This document shows positions 11,207 to 22,449 of a stretch of 64,000 nt of DNA, one piece after another. Under the pieces are notes generated by a model that saw only the letters and a program-made list of their open reading frames with translations, searched no databases and was not told the origin of the DNA. The translations under genes and the position numbers were made by a program. The DNA comes from Hepsetus odoe. Taxonomy: Eukaryota > Chordata > Actinopteri > Characiformes > Hepsetidae. The stretch's first letter is position 1, and each line of letters opens with the position of its first letter. The stretch lies in contig CM029368.1 in assembly GCA_017165825.1 (NCBI GenBank), positions 3,229,530 through 3,293,529 on the forward strand, written 5' to 3'.

Positions 11207-11552
11207 TCTTCTTTTTTCTTCTTCTTCTTTCAGTTCCTCCTGTTAGGAGTCACAAAGGATCAACCATCTCCATTTCATCCTGTCCTCTGCATTATCCTCT
11301 TTCACTCCAACCGCCTGCACATCCTCTCTCACCACCTCCTCTCAGTCCTTCTTCTTCTCCTCTGGCCTGGCAGCTCCATCCTCGTCTCTCCTCTGGACGT
11401 GTCCAAACCAGCGCAACCTTGCTTCTCGGACTTTGTCTTCAAATCGTCTAATCTGAGTCTTCTCTCTAATATACTCGTGTCTAATCCTGTCCGTCCTCGT
11501 CACACCCAACACCCATCTCGACATCTTTAACTCTGGCACCACCCTCCGCCTA
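11207..11552 (-). mobile_element. RTE-clade LINE 3' fragment, decayed
   Basis: The minus strand encodes the C-terminal end of the RTE protein. Shared blocks include LGVTRTDRIRHEYIR, DKVREARLRWFGHVQRRDED and RPEEKK, with internal deletions, followed by a (gaa)n tail that reads as cttcttctt on the plus strand. It is homologous to the 3' end of the full element at 38.7-39.4 kb. Confidence 0.85.
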
Positions 11553-12189
11553 CTGTTCTATAAAATACTGTGTTTAAATGCCATTTACTCCACTGGGTTT
11601 TAAGTGTGGGCAGGAAAGAGGTTTAGGTCAGAGCAACTTGATACATTTTTAAAAATGATTTGAGCTCCTAGATAAGAGCATTTTGGGCAGCTTTGGGGAT
11701 CTGCAATTGTTCTGGCCCTCCTTTGTTTTCAGATCGATCTGAGGCTCTCCACAGCCCTTTGAAATCTACATCAAAAAGCTCTTAGTCTGCTCGGCCCACG
11801 GGGTGGATCTTATCCCGGGGTTCTTGTTTGATTTGCTCTCAAGTCAAATAACCAGGCTGCTTCAGCACAGCTGAGATCCATTTCTGATTAGAGGAGGCCG
11901 GGGAAGGTTGTAGCATGGGGTAAGTTGTAACACCACCAGTCTCACCAATCAAAAATAAGCTACAGGGGTGATATCCCTACTTTGCACACTGACCACCCAA
12001 TGGAAGTTTGAAGGTTTCTTTTGGAACCAAATCTGGTTTTAAGGAATGAAAGTTACATTTCATGTTTGGGTTTTAAAAAAGTGCTATGTTACTATAACAA
12101 CCCATCCACATTTAGAACAGGATTTCTTGCAATTGCAGACAAATGCAGGTAAGGACTAAAAGGCATAGACTTATCGGTCCAGTATTACA

Positions 12190-12229
12190 TTTATCACATG
12201 ACATTTAGCAGACATTTTTATGACTTACA
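12190..12229 (-). repeat. L2-type tail fragment split by an RTE insertion
   Basis: catttagcagacatttttat followed by gacttaca is a diverged copy of the family B/L2 tail. It continues after the RTE insertion at 12716 (gacttacaagtgagg), with gacttaca duplicated. Confidence 0.6.
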
Positions 12230-12715
12230 GTGGCTGTGGCAGACGGCTACCAGCAAGAGTAAAAGGGAAGGTTTACAGGACAGTAGTGAGACCAGCTATA
12301 TTGTAAGGGTTGGAGATGGTGGCGCTGATGAAAAGACAGGAGCTGGAGGTGTCGGAGTTAAAGATGCTGAGATGTTTGTTGGGTGTGACGAGGATGGACA
12401 GGACTAGAAATGAGTATATTAGAGGGACAGATCAGGCTAGACGTCTTGGTGACAAAGTTAGAGAAGCAAGGGTGCGTTGGTTTGGACATGTGCAGAGGAG
12501 AGAGGAGGATTATGTTGGGAGAAGAATGTTGAAGATGGAGCTGCCAGGAAAGAGGAGGAGAGGAAGACCAAAGAGGAGGTTTATGGACGTGGTGAGAGAG
12601 GACATGCAGGTGGTCAGGTTAAAGGAAGAAGATGCAGAAGACCGGAAGAAATGGAAAAGGATGATCCACTGTGGTGACCCCTAAATGGGAGCAGCCGAAA
12701 AAGGAAGAAGAAGAA
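12230..12715 (+). mobile_element. 5'-truncated RTE-clade LINE insertion with target duplication
   Basis: About 486 bp of RTE 3' end, flanked by gacttaca at 12222-12229 and 12716-12723. It ends in a (gaa)n-type tail. The frame 12310-12684 (124 codons) is open to the natural stop and shows LGVTRMDRTRNEYIRGT, REARVRWFGHVQRREEDY, MLKMELPGKRRRGRPKRR and a C-terminal CGDP. It matches the full element at 38.7 kb closely, so it is probably fairly young. The 5' truncation and short target duplication fit target-primed reverse transcription. Confidence 0.9.
12310..12684 (+). pseudogene. RTE reverse transcriptase protein, C-terminal remnant
   Basis: 124 codons covering only the region downstream of the polymerase domain, a conserved basic C-terminal segment of RTE proteins (RLRWFGHVQRR-like and PGKRRRGRPKRR). 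No reverse transcriptase catalytic motif is present, so it cannot be functional alone. It begins at an internal methionine and ends at the family's usual stop. Confidence 0.85.
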
Positions 12716-13043
12716 GACTTACAAGTGAGGATCATCATTCAGGCTCCAGTGCAGTGAGACCTGAGGAGCGAGAATAAGATCTAAACAGTTTAATGGAACT
12801 GTTGAACAGGTGGAGTGCTGAGTAAGTGGCAGTTAGGAGTGTTAGAGATGTTAGGAGAGGAGCTGTTCTTGGAGGGAATGTGTCTCCTTAAAGGTCGAGA
12901 GGGACGACCTGCTCTGACAGTATTTTCTCATTCCATCATCAGGAAACCAGGAGTGAGAACAGTCTGGACTGGGATTGCTTTGCGTAAGGTGATGGTGATG
13001 TTTAGAGGGAAGAAGTGAATGAGGAGTATTATTGTTTCCTATT

Positions 13044-13112
13044 GAGGATGGAACTGCCAGGAAAGAGGAGAAGAGGAATGTCAAAGAGGAGGTTTATGGA
13101 CGTGGTGAGAGG
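13044..13112 (+). mobile_element. RTE 3' scrap
   Basis: gaggatggaactgccaggaa ... ggtttatggacgtggtgaga matches 12530-12600 of the neighbouring copy. Only about 70 bp remain. It runs straight into a family C-like tail. Confidence 0.8.
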
Positions 13113-13350
13113 CTATGCAAGGTGTTTCTCTGCCTTTCTGGGAGAAACTCTGGCACCTCCCACCACCCTTATTAGGATAAGTTGCTGAGAGAATGGATGA
13201 ACGGATGGATGGATTGAAGGACCGTTGGTTGCATGGATGGATGCAAGAATGAATGGATGACTGGATGGTTGGATTGTTGGATGGATGGAAGGACCGTTGT
13301 TTAGATGAATGCATGGATGGATAGACAGACATACGGACGGATGGATGCAT
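13113..13350 (+). repeat. Family C-like tail with (GGAT)n array
   Basis: A decayed block (gagaaactctggcacctccc, attaggataagttgctgag) is followed by about 160 bp of ggatggat/atgaatgg words with two ggaccgttg insertions 80 bp apart. The opposing 'HPSI' frames are artefacts of the array. Confidence 0.7.
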
Positions 13351-13796
13351 GAAATGGACCTTGTATAAAATAACCCATAGTGGAATGTTTCCCAAAGGAA
13401 AACCGAGCTGATGGAAGGATGTTTAGAGTTCACATTAACAGATTATTTCCATTCATTGCCCCATTCCACATCATCACATACCTTGCAGCAAAACCCTGTT
13501 CATCCATCCATCCATTCATCCTGTATGACTTCCCCCTCGTTTTGAAGGAACATTCAATAGTGCATTATATCTTCTGACTCAGGGTGCATTAAAGGGGCCT
13601 TTGCTTGGGAGTAATTCTTTCCAGCAGTGGAGAGTTAAGTGACTGTGGGCTAATATGGATTACCACTAAAAGAAACGGAATACAAAAGAGAAAGAGGAGC
13701 TAAAAGTATGGGGCTATGGTGCATTCGCCATTTTCAGAAGCCTGTCCATGAATATAGTATGTTAGCATTGCAAGGAACTCAAATGAAGTTTGTAGA
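13351..13796. other. Unassigned sequence
   Basis: No recognised family. A short (catc)n run lies near 13500. Confidence 0.5.
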
Positions 13797-14380
13797 ATAC
13801 TGAGCAAAAGTCACGAGTCACTCTTCATATCTTTATATTCTTCTGGAAATCATTTCATTGGTGCGAAAATATCATTTTATTCCCATCAAACTTGTTTTAG
13901 ACATTGAGGATTAAATGAAAAAATAGCATTTCAATGTTTTAGTGCTACAGGCTGTGAAGTGCCTATAGATACAAGGTTCTTGATAAAGTGGTCCAAGCCC
14001 TCAGAGTTCATCAACAGTAAACGAATCATCTGATCATCGAATCATCTGCCCCTGTGTCTTCACTGCTTCATGTCTTCAGTTAGACGCTTTGTTCTGCTTG
14101 AAGGTTCAGATGTAGATCACTGTGTGGATTAACCAACACAGAACTATCAAACTGCTCAGGTACAGAGACTGGACTGAACATGAGAGACAACAACACTGTC
14201 CTTCAGGAAGATCTGGAGAACTGCTCAGGTACAGAGACTGGACTGAAAATGAGAGACAACAACACTGTCCTTCAGGAAGATCTGGAGAACTGCTCAGGTA
14301 CAGAGACTGGACTGAAAAAGAGATGACAACACTGTCCTTCAGGAAGATCTGGAGAGCTGCTCCTCAGTGGGTCAAGTTGT
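13797..14380 (+). mobile_element. MITE X copy with three internal tandem repeats
   Basis: The left end keeps an eroded terminal motif (gagcaaaagtcacgagtcac). The conserved body follows (caggctgtgaagtgcctata, ttagacgctttgttctg, ggattaaccaacacagaact), then three ~67-70 bp units beginning ctgctcaggtacagagactg and ending ccttcaggaagatctggaga. The third unit has a 3-4 bp loss. The right end diverges after agctgctcctcag. No transposase is encoded: the 115-codon frame across the repeats is incidental. Confidence 0.8.
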
Positions 14381-15604
14381 ACCCAGATGTGAATTCTTGC
14401 CCGGCAAGCCCATCCATGACTGAGCTTCTGAATAAGGAGATAAATCTAGGGCTTTGTGTGAAGCACTGATAGAAGTTGTCATGTTGTGCAACTGTGCCAA
14501 TATCTCAACAGTAGGCACAAAAAATTCCTTGCAATTTCCCCCAAAATGGCTGTATAATGAGAAGAAGTCTTGGCTTTTAAATCCATATTTTTTTTTTTTT
14601 ACATTATAGAGCTCAAACCCACTGAAGAAAGAAGTGACAGGAGATAACAGAGGAGAAGAAAAAAGAGGCACAGAGGGCGAATGAGAAAAAGAGAGGATGA
14701 GCATCCCAACGGAGTCAGCAAGTTTTGAGGCCGCCAGTGATCCCGTCTGAATGATGCGGAGGGGCCGAGTTTCAGCGGAGGTGGGAGGCTGTTGCTAGGC
14801 GATGCTGTGCTCCAGGCAATGTTCAGTTTTTTGTGTTTGTTTTGTTTTTTTTTATTTTTTGTTTTTTTTAATCGCAGCTCCTCTGGCTCTTCCACACAAT
14901 CACTGTTTGTTCAGGTTCTTGCATATGAATACAGGAGGAAAGGAGAACATTAAAGAGCATAAACTGACAGCAGATAAACAGCATGAAGCCTTTAATCCCT
15001 TTAAACCCAAACAGAGCTGCTCACTGAGAAAAGAGCTGCTCATTTCACTGCATTCAGATCCATTTCCTTCACATATTAAATCAATATATGAACTAAAATT
15101 GTGTTGAATTTAATTTGATCAGCTTTGATGATGAGGTGTAGGTCCAAATCAAGTCAACTCACCACATCATGTACATTTAATTACTCTTTATTTACAGAAC
15201 ACACATAATGAATGAATACATTATTCTCATTGATTAATAAATAATCATCTACAGTAGATACTAAACAGTTAATTGAATAATTAATAGTAACATTTCTGTA
15301 ATGTATAGTAGTTAATGAATCATTTAGGGTAGATACTAAAATAAAAATAATTTTATAGTAGTTGTTGAATAAAGGGAAAATTTTTTTGTATAGATTATAA
15401 AATTATATATATATGTAAAATATAGAAAGGTATATTTAAAATGATAAATCTGTATGAGTAAAATCTTCCCAATATTTTTTCGACCATTATTTCATATTTC
15501 ACTCAATTATTTTTGTCTGATTTTTAAAAACATTTTCTGTCTTTAATGTCTGGATTGTGTAGGAGATGCTGAGTAATAAGTTAATTGCGTTAAATAGTTA
15601 GTTA
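14381..15604. other. Unassigned, T-rich then AT-rich sequence
   Basis: Long T runs occur near 14590 and 14840. Strongly AT-rich DNA spans 15110-15600, where gtagatactaaa appears twice about 80 bp apart. No gene is recognised. Confidence 0.45.
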
Positions 15605-15735
15605 GGGGCAGTGGTGGCCCAGTGTTTAGGGACTAGGCCCCAGGATCAGAAGGTCATGGGTTCGAATCCTGGATCAGTAGGTTGCTCTGAGGAACCCTTG
15701 AGCGAGGTACCGTCCCAAGCACTGCTCCCAGTTTT
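15605..15735 (+). mobile_element. Family A SINE, 3' truncated
   Basis: Good head: ggggcagtggtggcccagtg, ggccccaggatcagaaggtc, ggttcgaatcctgg. It stops within the central block at cactgctcccag. Confidence 0.88.
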
Positions 15736-15837
15736 TAAAAAAGGCCATTATCCTCATAGCGTGACATCCAGCCTGTTGGTTCTTCTCAAGATTCTCCCTT
15801 TTTCCTGTTTCTGGTTTTACAGCACCAAAAAGCACAG

Positions 15838-16050
15838 CGGTGCAGTGGTGGTCTAGTGATTAGGGACTAGGCCCCAGGATCAGAAAGTCATGGGTTCGAA
15901 TCCCAGACCAGTAGGCTTTAAACAGTCGCCCCCTGCTGCACGGTGTGCGTGGTTTAAAAGCAGAAGATGCTGCTGCAGAAGATTTTGTTGCGTCTCACTG
16001 CGTGCTGTGCTGTGTTTCACAATGATGAGGACAGTCACTTTCACTTTCAC
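15838..16050 (+). mobile_element. Family A SINE, central deletion
   Basis: A box (tggtctagtga), B box (ggttcgaatcc), then a jump from accagtaggc to tttaaacagtcgccccctgc, losing the cttgagcaaggtacc block. The tail acagtcactttcactttcac is intact. Confidence 0.88.
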
Positions 16051-16892
16051 ATGGACCCAAACCCCAGGCAGCTCTCTTACAGGATACCTCACAGTGTCTT
16101 GAGATCAATTTTAAACCCTTTTCGTCATCTTACAGAAGTAGACAGGTTTAATGTCAAATGTTCAACGTTCCTCGCCTTTTATCTCAGGCTCTCCACATCA
16201 AAAACACATGGATTCAAAGGATTTCAGTCTCAGGATGCGTTCTCATGTTCCACGATGTCATGAGATGGTTTGTGAGGGTGATGTCTCTCCATATTGCAGA
16301 CAACATTTTACATGCTTTAGTCTGAGGAAAAAAAAACCTTCATGGAAAGATTTGTGAGATATGACATTTAAATTTGGAGTCTCATTTAGACCTGTTTCCC
16401 TCTACAGGACGCTTTTTAACAGCACTGAATAAAACATCATATGCATTTAATTTGTTAAGCTACAAGTTACAAGCTACAAGAGCTAAGGGGCCAAAAATGT
16501 GTATGACAGCTGAAGAGTGACAAAGAAAATGTATTATGAGAGTCTTTGGCAGATGTTCCAGCAGCTCCGCCAGGTGTTTAGTTCTTGCTTGGGTGTGTTT
16601 TTGATGGAAACGAGTCATCTTTCTACCAGATATGCCCATCAGAGACACTCTGCTGAGGGAAGCCCCCAGAGTGAGCCCAGTCTGTACAAAATAATTGTGT
16701 TTTTAATGCAGAGTAACTGCTCTGCCTTCAGTTAAACGTTCTGATCTTTGCAGAGCAGATGACTGTATGGTCCAGGCTGGAGTGAAGAAATGCTTTATTC
16801 GACTATCACAAGGTTGACTCAGCTTTCTGAAGCCTCAGCTTTCTGGTCTCCTCATGGAGGTTTGGGTTCAGATCCCCCTTCTGACAAGTCTT
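16051..16892. other. Unassigned sequence
   Basis: No family or exon recognised. Confidence 0.5.
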
Positions 16893-17119
16893 GGGGCAGT
16901 GGTGGTCTAGTGGTTAGAGACTAGGCCCCAGAATCAGAAGGTTGTGGGTTCAAATCCCAGATAAATAGGTTGCCCTGAGGTACCCTTGTGTAAGGTACCG
17001 CCCCATCGCTGCTCCACAAGCACTGGATATGGTTGCCCCCTGCTGCACGTGTGGGTGAAAAGCAGAGGTTTTACTGCGTGCTGTGATTCACAATTACAAA
17101 TAGTTTTTTTTCACTTTCG
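16893..17119 (+). mobile_element. Family A SINE, near complete
   Basis: ggggcagtggtggtctagtg, ggttcaaatcccag, ttgccctgaggtaccc, cctgctgcacgtgtggg, and a worn tail (ttttttttcactttcgc). An opposite-strand family A fragment lies about 100 bp downstream. Confidence 0.88.
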
Positions 17120-17220
17120 CAGCTCATAAATACCTGCGGTTTTTAATTTTAGATGGTTTGTTTTAGTGATATTTTAGAGATCTTTTCATAAATGAATGAA
17201 ATTGGGATGCTGCAACAACT

Positions 17221-17345
17221 GTGTTCCAGGAGCAGTGATGGGGACAGTACTTTGCTTGAGGATTTCTCAGGATGACATACTGGTCCGGGCCTTGAACCCA
17301 TGACCTTCAGATCATGAGGGCAAATACCTAACTACCAACGCACTG
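17221..17345 (-). mobile_element. Family A SINE, 5' half
   Basis: ccaggagcagtgatggggac, tactttgcttgagg, catactggtccgg, and a degenerate head (ctaactaccaacgcac). With the previous copy it forms a possible inverted pair. Confidence 0.75.
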
Positions 17346-17487
17346 TTCAGTTCAATTCAGTGTATTTAATTATGTAAACCAATTGAGTTCAAAATGCGTA
17401 GATGAGTGGGCCGTCCCATAAAAATCAGCAACTGCTAATCCCAAGTTTCAGCAACATGACCTAAAAAGCACAGACCAACGTCCATAT

Positions 17488-17688
17488 GGGTGGTTGTGGT
17501 CTAGTGGTTGGAAACTTGCCTACAGACCAATAGGTTGCATGTTCGAATCCCACCTCCAGCACCACCACCATTGGGTTCCTGAGCAAGACCATGAACCCAG
17601 AGATGCTCCGGGGGGGGACTGTCCCTGTAGTTAGGAAATGGACCTCACACTGGATAAGAGCATCCGCTAAATGCTGTAAATGTAAATT
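17488..17688 (+). mobile_element. Family B SINE, near complete
   Basis: Plus-strand copy with A box tggtctagtgg, B box atgttcgaatcccacc, the agcaccaccaccattgggtt block, gactgtccctgtagttagg and the L2-type tail ctggataagagcatccgctaaatgctgtaaatg. Confidence 0.88.
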
Positions 17689-18003
17689 TAAAACAGCAAA
17701 ATCCCTGCCAGAGCTCCACTTAGGCAACATCTGCATCAGTCTTGTGGAGAATCCCTCCTCTCACTCAGCCGTCAGTACGAAGCTTTGAAGAACTACAGAC
17801 AGTTGCGTGTGTTTGTTAGCGTGGACGGGTCAGTAATGCTACTGCTTGCAAGATGAAGTACAAAAAGCTCTTCACTCTCAAAGTTATAGTGGGTAATTAG
17901 TTAAAATTAGCTCTTCTTTCCAAAACTTTTCAGACTGAAAACGAACCTTCCCTTTAACTGGTTTTCCTTCTTTCTATCCATCTAACCGTGCCGGTTTTAA
18001 GCA

Positions 18004-18119
18004 ACCATCCATCCATTATCCATCCATTATTACCTGACTAGGGTTGAGGGGGCTGGATTACTCAGAAGCAGAAATACCCTAAACAGGTTGCCAGTCCATC
18101 ACACAATAAACCCATTGAG
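18004..18119 (-). mobile_element. Family C SINE, right-hand part split by a SINE
   Basis: (atcc)n tail, gactagggttgagggggctg, ggttgccagtccatcacac. It resumes after an inserted family A SINE at 18250. Confidence 0.65.
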
Positions 18120-18249
18120 GAGGTACCGTCCCCATCACTGCTCCCTGGGTGCTGGATATGGCTGCCCCTCTGCTGCACGGTGTGTGTGTGGGTGAAAAGC
18201 AGAGGAAGGATTTGCTGTGTTTTGCGGTGTCACTTTCACTTTCACTTTA
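18120..18249 (+). mobile_element. Family A SINE, 5' truncated, nested in family C
   Basis: Begins at aggtaccgtccccatcactg, then gggtgctggatatggctgcc, ctgctgcacggtgtg, and ends cactttcactttcacttt. It lies between the two halves of a minus-strand family C SINE, so it inserted later. Confidence 0.85.
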
Positions 18250-18360
18250 CCATGTCTCTGGCCTGTGGGTAGAAACCCGAGCTCCCAGAGGAAACGCACA
18301 GATATCAAGAGAACACTTTGCACAGAAAGAACCCAGACTGGGAATAGAATCCAGAACCTA
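18250..18360 (-). mobile_element. Family C SINE, second half
   Basis: ggtagaaacccgagctccca, gaggaaacgcacagatat, aagaacccagactgggaata continue the family C element interrupted at 18119. Confidence 0.65.
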
Positions 18361-19254
18361 CATCTACATTAGAACCTACAGAATCTACATTACAGGTCCA
18401 TGTGTTCAAAGCATCCACATGTAGAACTCATGTCCAATGAAGGACGCGTTCCACTTTATGAAGGGGCAACAGTTTACCTTAAGGGTAAGTATCCCTGCTC
18501 ACCGTAACATTCTGAGTTTATTAAACTTCCTGTAACAAAATAACAAGCATCAGTTGGTTGCCATGTCGCTCCTGCAGGCCATCTGTCCTTTCTTCAGTCC
18601 TCTCGAAGAGACACATATATCATTTCATTATGCCAGCTCTACAGCACCCACGTTCCTCACCAGGCTCAACATTTCACATTAAAATGAGTCAGTGGGCGAG
18701 CTAAGGAACTCAACAGAACAAAGACTGAACCCAATCTTATTATGGTGGAGACCTGAAAAGGCTCCTCAGCTGATCTGCTGCTAATAAGAGCTGAACTCTG
18801 CAGTGGTGCTTTGTTAGTTTTCATGTCTGTATGTAAGGGACGCATGCACTGTTTCAAAATGAAGAGCCTTGAAGCACTTGGACCTCTTTTCTTTCTGAGT
18901 CTGAACGAGAAATGAAGAGTCCTTTTGCTGTAACTGCCAGGTGTGTGAAATTGGATTAGTTCTCAATTATTTATGGTCTCCATTTTCCAAACTGCTAATA
19001 GGGAGACCTGGAACTCCTTTCTAGCACCAACAAAACAAGGTAAAAGTGAATGTGCTGACAGAACTATCCATACTGACTGAGGAAGCGTTACAAAACTTTA
19101 CCTCAGGGTACCAGGGATGTATTTTTTTAAGGACCATTCTGGTCTAGAGTAGCATCTTCTTTTCCCTTCACATGGACTAGAACCACCACTCACCAGCTTG
19201 ACTTCATATTTGGCTTCCAAAGATCTAGACTTACTTATATCTTTCATGTTTTAT
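18361..19254. other. Unassigned sequence
   Basis: No recognised family or exon. tctacat/agaacctac words recur a few times at 18355-18395. Confidence 0.45.
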
Positions 19255-19690
19255 CGAGGAACAGTTCTCCAGATCTTCCTGAAGGACAGTGTTGTTGTCT
19301 CTCATCTTCAGTCCAGTCTCTGTACCTGAGCAGTTCTCCAGATCTTCCTGAAGGACAGTGTTGTTGTCTCTCATGTTCAGTCCAGTCTCTGTACCTGAGC
19401 AGTTTGATAGTTCTGTGTTGGTTAATCCACACAGTGATCTGCATCTGAACCTCCAATCAGAACAAAGCGTCTAACTGAAGACATGAAGCAGTGAAGAAAC
19501 AGGAGCAGATGATTCCAGATGATCAGGTGATTCATTTACTGCTGAGTGGTTGGAACCCCTTTCTCTAGCAGTTTTATACACTTTTTCAACATTTGTCCCG
19601 ATTTCTTTCATTTAATCTTCTCCAAATGACAAAGATAACAGCTTTACAGGCGGAAACATTTTCTATTAATTAAACTTTTTTTTAAAGGAT
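19255..19690 (-). mobile_element. MITE X copy with two internal tandem repeats
   Basis: Minus-strand copy. Two units (ctccagatcttcctgaagga ... ctgtacctgagcag) are followed by the body in reverse: gttctgtgttggttaatcca, cagaacaaagcgtctaactg, gagtggttggaacccctttc, gataacagctttacagg. It ends in an A/T-rich left part and no terminal motif is visible. Confidence 0.8.
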
Positions 19691-20099
19691 GAAATATTGA
19701 TGTCAAACGTTCAAGTCTAGAATCACCAAGCACGGAATTTTGTTCAGTTTAATTCGGCTCTAATCGCAGTACTCTTTCCTTTAAACTGTTTGCTTTGTTG
19801 TTTTTTATTAGTGAAAGAGGAACCGTTATCATTATTATTGTGACGTTATTAACACCCATAATCACATTCTCCAAGGTGTAATGCATCACTTTGATGCCTC
19901 TCAGTTTCCTCTTATCTCCTATAAGCTATAATGAGCGCGAGAGGTGAGAGAGTGCGGGAATAAGCATCGCTCTCCTTCACGCAGGAGGAATTTAATCAGC
20001 TTCAGGAAGAGGAAGAAAACAACAGGCCAATAACGTTTATTAACAGGGGAAATAAAAAGGCCTTGTTGCTGTTTGGAGAGCCTGCTTGTTCCGAAAATC
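19691..20099. other. Unassigned sequence
   Basis: AT-rich with no recognised repeat. Confidence 0.45.
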
Positions 20100-20530
20100 A
20101 TCGAGGAGCACGTTCACCTCAGAGCCGCCGTCAGTGGCCTTAGTGGGATTCATAAACGTTGGGTGGTAATTAAACTGAATTCAAAGGTGCAATCAAGAGA
20201 ACACAAGGCACGTCCGCAATAATGGCATCGTGTAGGATCCTCTTAAACGACTCATTAAAAGGGACAAATGCATCCGGCGCCCTGACTTAGAGACTTCCGC
20301 AGCGCAAATATCTGAGGTGAATTCATTCTCCAGCATGTCACAGCAGCATATCTCTTCATTAGTATGGATGAGCAAGTGCTTCGCAGACAGCAGAGCTTCA
20401 TTTCGAGGGCTAATCCTCATTCTCAGTGAATGCTGAACTGCCGCATTAAGCCGGTGGCAGGCGTCGAACTGATCAAACGGAGCAATGCCGAGCCGCTCTA
20501 ATTGCTCCACCAATCTCCTCCAACTGTGCT
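20100..20530. other. Low-repeat, CpG-containing unique block (possible conserved non-coding element)
   Basis: This ~430-bp stretch is free of every repeat family in the window, has more CpGs than its surroundings and several TAAT-core strings (ggtaattaaactg, gggctaatcctc, gctctaattgctcc). The 106-codon minus-strand frame across it has no domain I recognise. Calling it regulatory is inference only and rests on its contrast with the repeat-filled surroundings. Confidence 0.25.
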
Positions 20531-21068
20531 CGCCTCAGATAGCGCAGCTCCGCCGGCTGACTCTGCCAGTTTGTTGGCTTTTGAGTGAAAAATTAAACGT
20601 TTGCAAGATTTCCAAAAGCGCCTCTAGCTCCTGACGTCGGCTTCTGGAGAAATGGCGTCAGCTTTACATGCGGTCGAGTTAAAGAGGTCGTGACCTGTGA
20701 AACGCGCTGACGATGTTTCCCGCTGGTGGTTTAGAGTGTAGTTTCGTTATTTAAAGGGGGCCGTTATGATTTTCAGCCTTTTGCGTAGGTTCTTGCTTGA
20801 GGTTTGTCCTTTTGTGCAGAGGTTTTTGTGATGCAATAGGCCTCCCAAGCTCCACCCTGCCTGTACTGGGCCACAGCAACCCCCACTGGCAGGTTGTAGA
20901 AGGATTTTCACCTGACTTTCTGTTGTTAGACGGAGCAATTCCAGCTTTGCGTAGGCCAGCACGAGTCTCAAGGTCACAAACTATGAGTAGAAATGATGAT
21001 TTATGGAAATGATGGTAGATTATTTGTGGGTTTAAAGCAAACAGCAGAGCTGCCCTGACTGTTTTACT
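20531..21068. other. Unassigned sequence
   Basis: No recognised repeat or gene. Confidence 0.45.
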
Positions 21069-21275
21069 GTGAAATACGACACGTCACACAGTGAGACCCA
21101 ACAAAATTCAAACTCTGCTTTTCACCCATGCACACAGTGCAGCAGGAGGCAGCTATTTAAAGTGCCCGGGCAGCAGTGATGGGGACGGTACCTTGCTCAA
21201 GGGTTACTCAAGGCAACCTACTGGTCTAGAATTCAAATCCATGATCCTGAGCCCCAGTCCCTAACCACTGCCCCA
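21069..21275 (-). mobile_element. Family A SINE
   Basis: Decayed tail (gtgaaatacgacacgtcac), cacagtgcagcaggaggcag, gtgatggggacggtaccttg, cctactggtctagaattcaaatcc and head ctaaccactgcccca. Confidence 0.85.
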
Positions 21276-21897
21276 TAATAGTAATGTTGTGCTGGTGATT
21301 TCTGTTAAGAAGATAAAACTCTTTGGGTTCTAAAGCACTTTTTCAGACAGAGGAGAGAAGCAGGACAGAAAAGATGTACATTATAAGAAAACAAAGAACT
21401 TTTTGGAACTTTGAAGCATGTGCATATGCTCAGGAGACACTTGGAATAAAAATATCTAAGAAGAAGCATAAAAGGTCCACTCTCAGTGATCTGGAATACT
21501 TCTAATAACAGGCGAAAAGGCAATCATTTATTTTCAAATATTCTGCTTTTTTGGAGGTAACTAATATTTCGACACTGTCCAATCACAACCCTGCAACACT
21601 CCTTTGATTTTTGTTGCCACTGCACCCTCTGCAGCTCCACTAAAAAAATGCTGTTCCAAATGCCGTTGATCAGCCTGGACATGTTGGGTGTCTTACAGAG
21701 TTCCAGCGCTCGTGTAGAGAAGTTTTCTTTTTTTTCTTTTGGCATTTAAACTCAAATTTGGGGGGTAAGTTGATGTAGATATTGATCTCTTTTGACTTGT
21801 TTAGTGATGGGGCTTATAGATTTGTTTGCAGGCAAATAGTTGATTGACAGTTGCTTACTTACACCCAGGGATGAAGAACAGATGGAACACACAGCGC
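21276..21897. other. Unassigned sequence
   Basis: Opposing 60-73-codon frames have no recognisable domain. No repeat family is identified. Confidence 0.45.
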
Positions 21898-21953
21898 TCG
21901 TCGCTCTGAATAAAACTGTCTGCTAAATGCTGCAAAAAAAAGTTTGTAAATGT
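21898..21953 (+). repeat. L2-type tail fragment
   Basis: tcgctctgaataaaactgtctgctaaatgctgcaaa followed by ttgtaaatgtc matches the tail of family B and the L2-like LINE. Confidence 0.6.
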
Positions 21954-22389
21954 CACATCCTGAGGTTTTGGGACTCAAATCCAACTTGAGGACTGTGTGC
22001 AAGTCGAGTCTTGAATCTCTGGTGTGTAAACTGCCTGCTTAAATCACCCCAGACTTGCTTATGTGGTTTCTGAGCATGTGCCACACTCAGATATGTGTAA
22101 ACAATGATTTGAACCGTTCTGCATATTTGATTCGAAGACTGAAGAAAGAGAGCAGCATGTTTTGCTCTTCATGCTTGTAGGTGAGCTGACTGATGAAGAA
22201 TTCTGACTGAGGCTGAGAGAGGAAAAAAAGAGAAGAGCAGCAGTCGGAACTCAGACAGGTGAAGGGAGAAAGAGTGGAGAGAGAAAGAAAGAATATGCAA
22301 AACAACAACAAAAGGCTGTAAACTCAGACAGAGCGATGCCCACTGCATGTTTAATTCGAGACCTGCCACCTCTGCACTCATGACTGAGT
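21954..22389. other. Unassigned, partly purine-rich sequence
   Basis: 22200-22300 is GA-rich on the plus strand. No gene is recognised. Confidence 0.45.
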
Positions 22390-22400
22390 CTGTGTGTGAG

Positions 22401-22438
<38 letters not shown>

Positions 22439-22449
22439 TGTGTGTGTGT
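22390..22449. repeat. (TG)n microsatellite with GC/GA interruptions
   Basis: About 60 bp of TG with tgag and tgcg interruptions. Confidence 0.97.

Noticed and set aside
20193..20513. 106-codon minus-strand frame in a repeat-free block
   Set aside because: No domain recognised, no splice sites or start context worth trusting. Kept only as an unassigned unique block.
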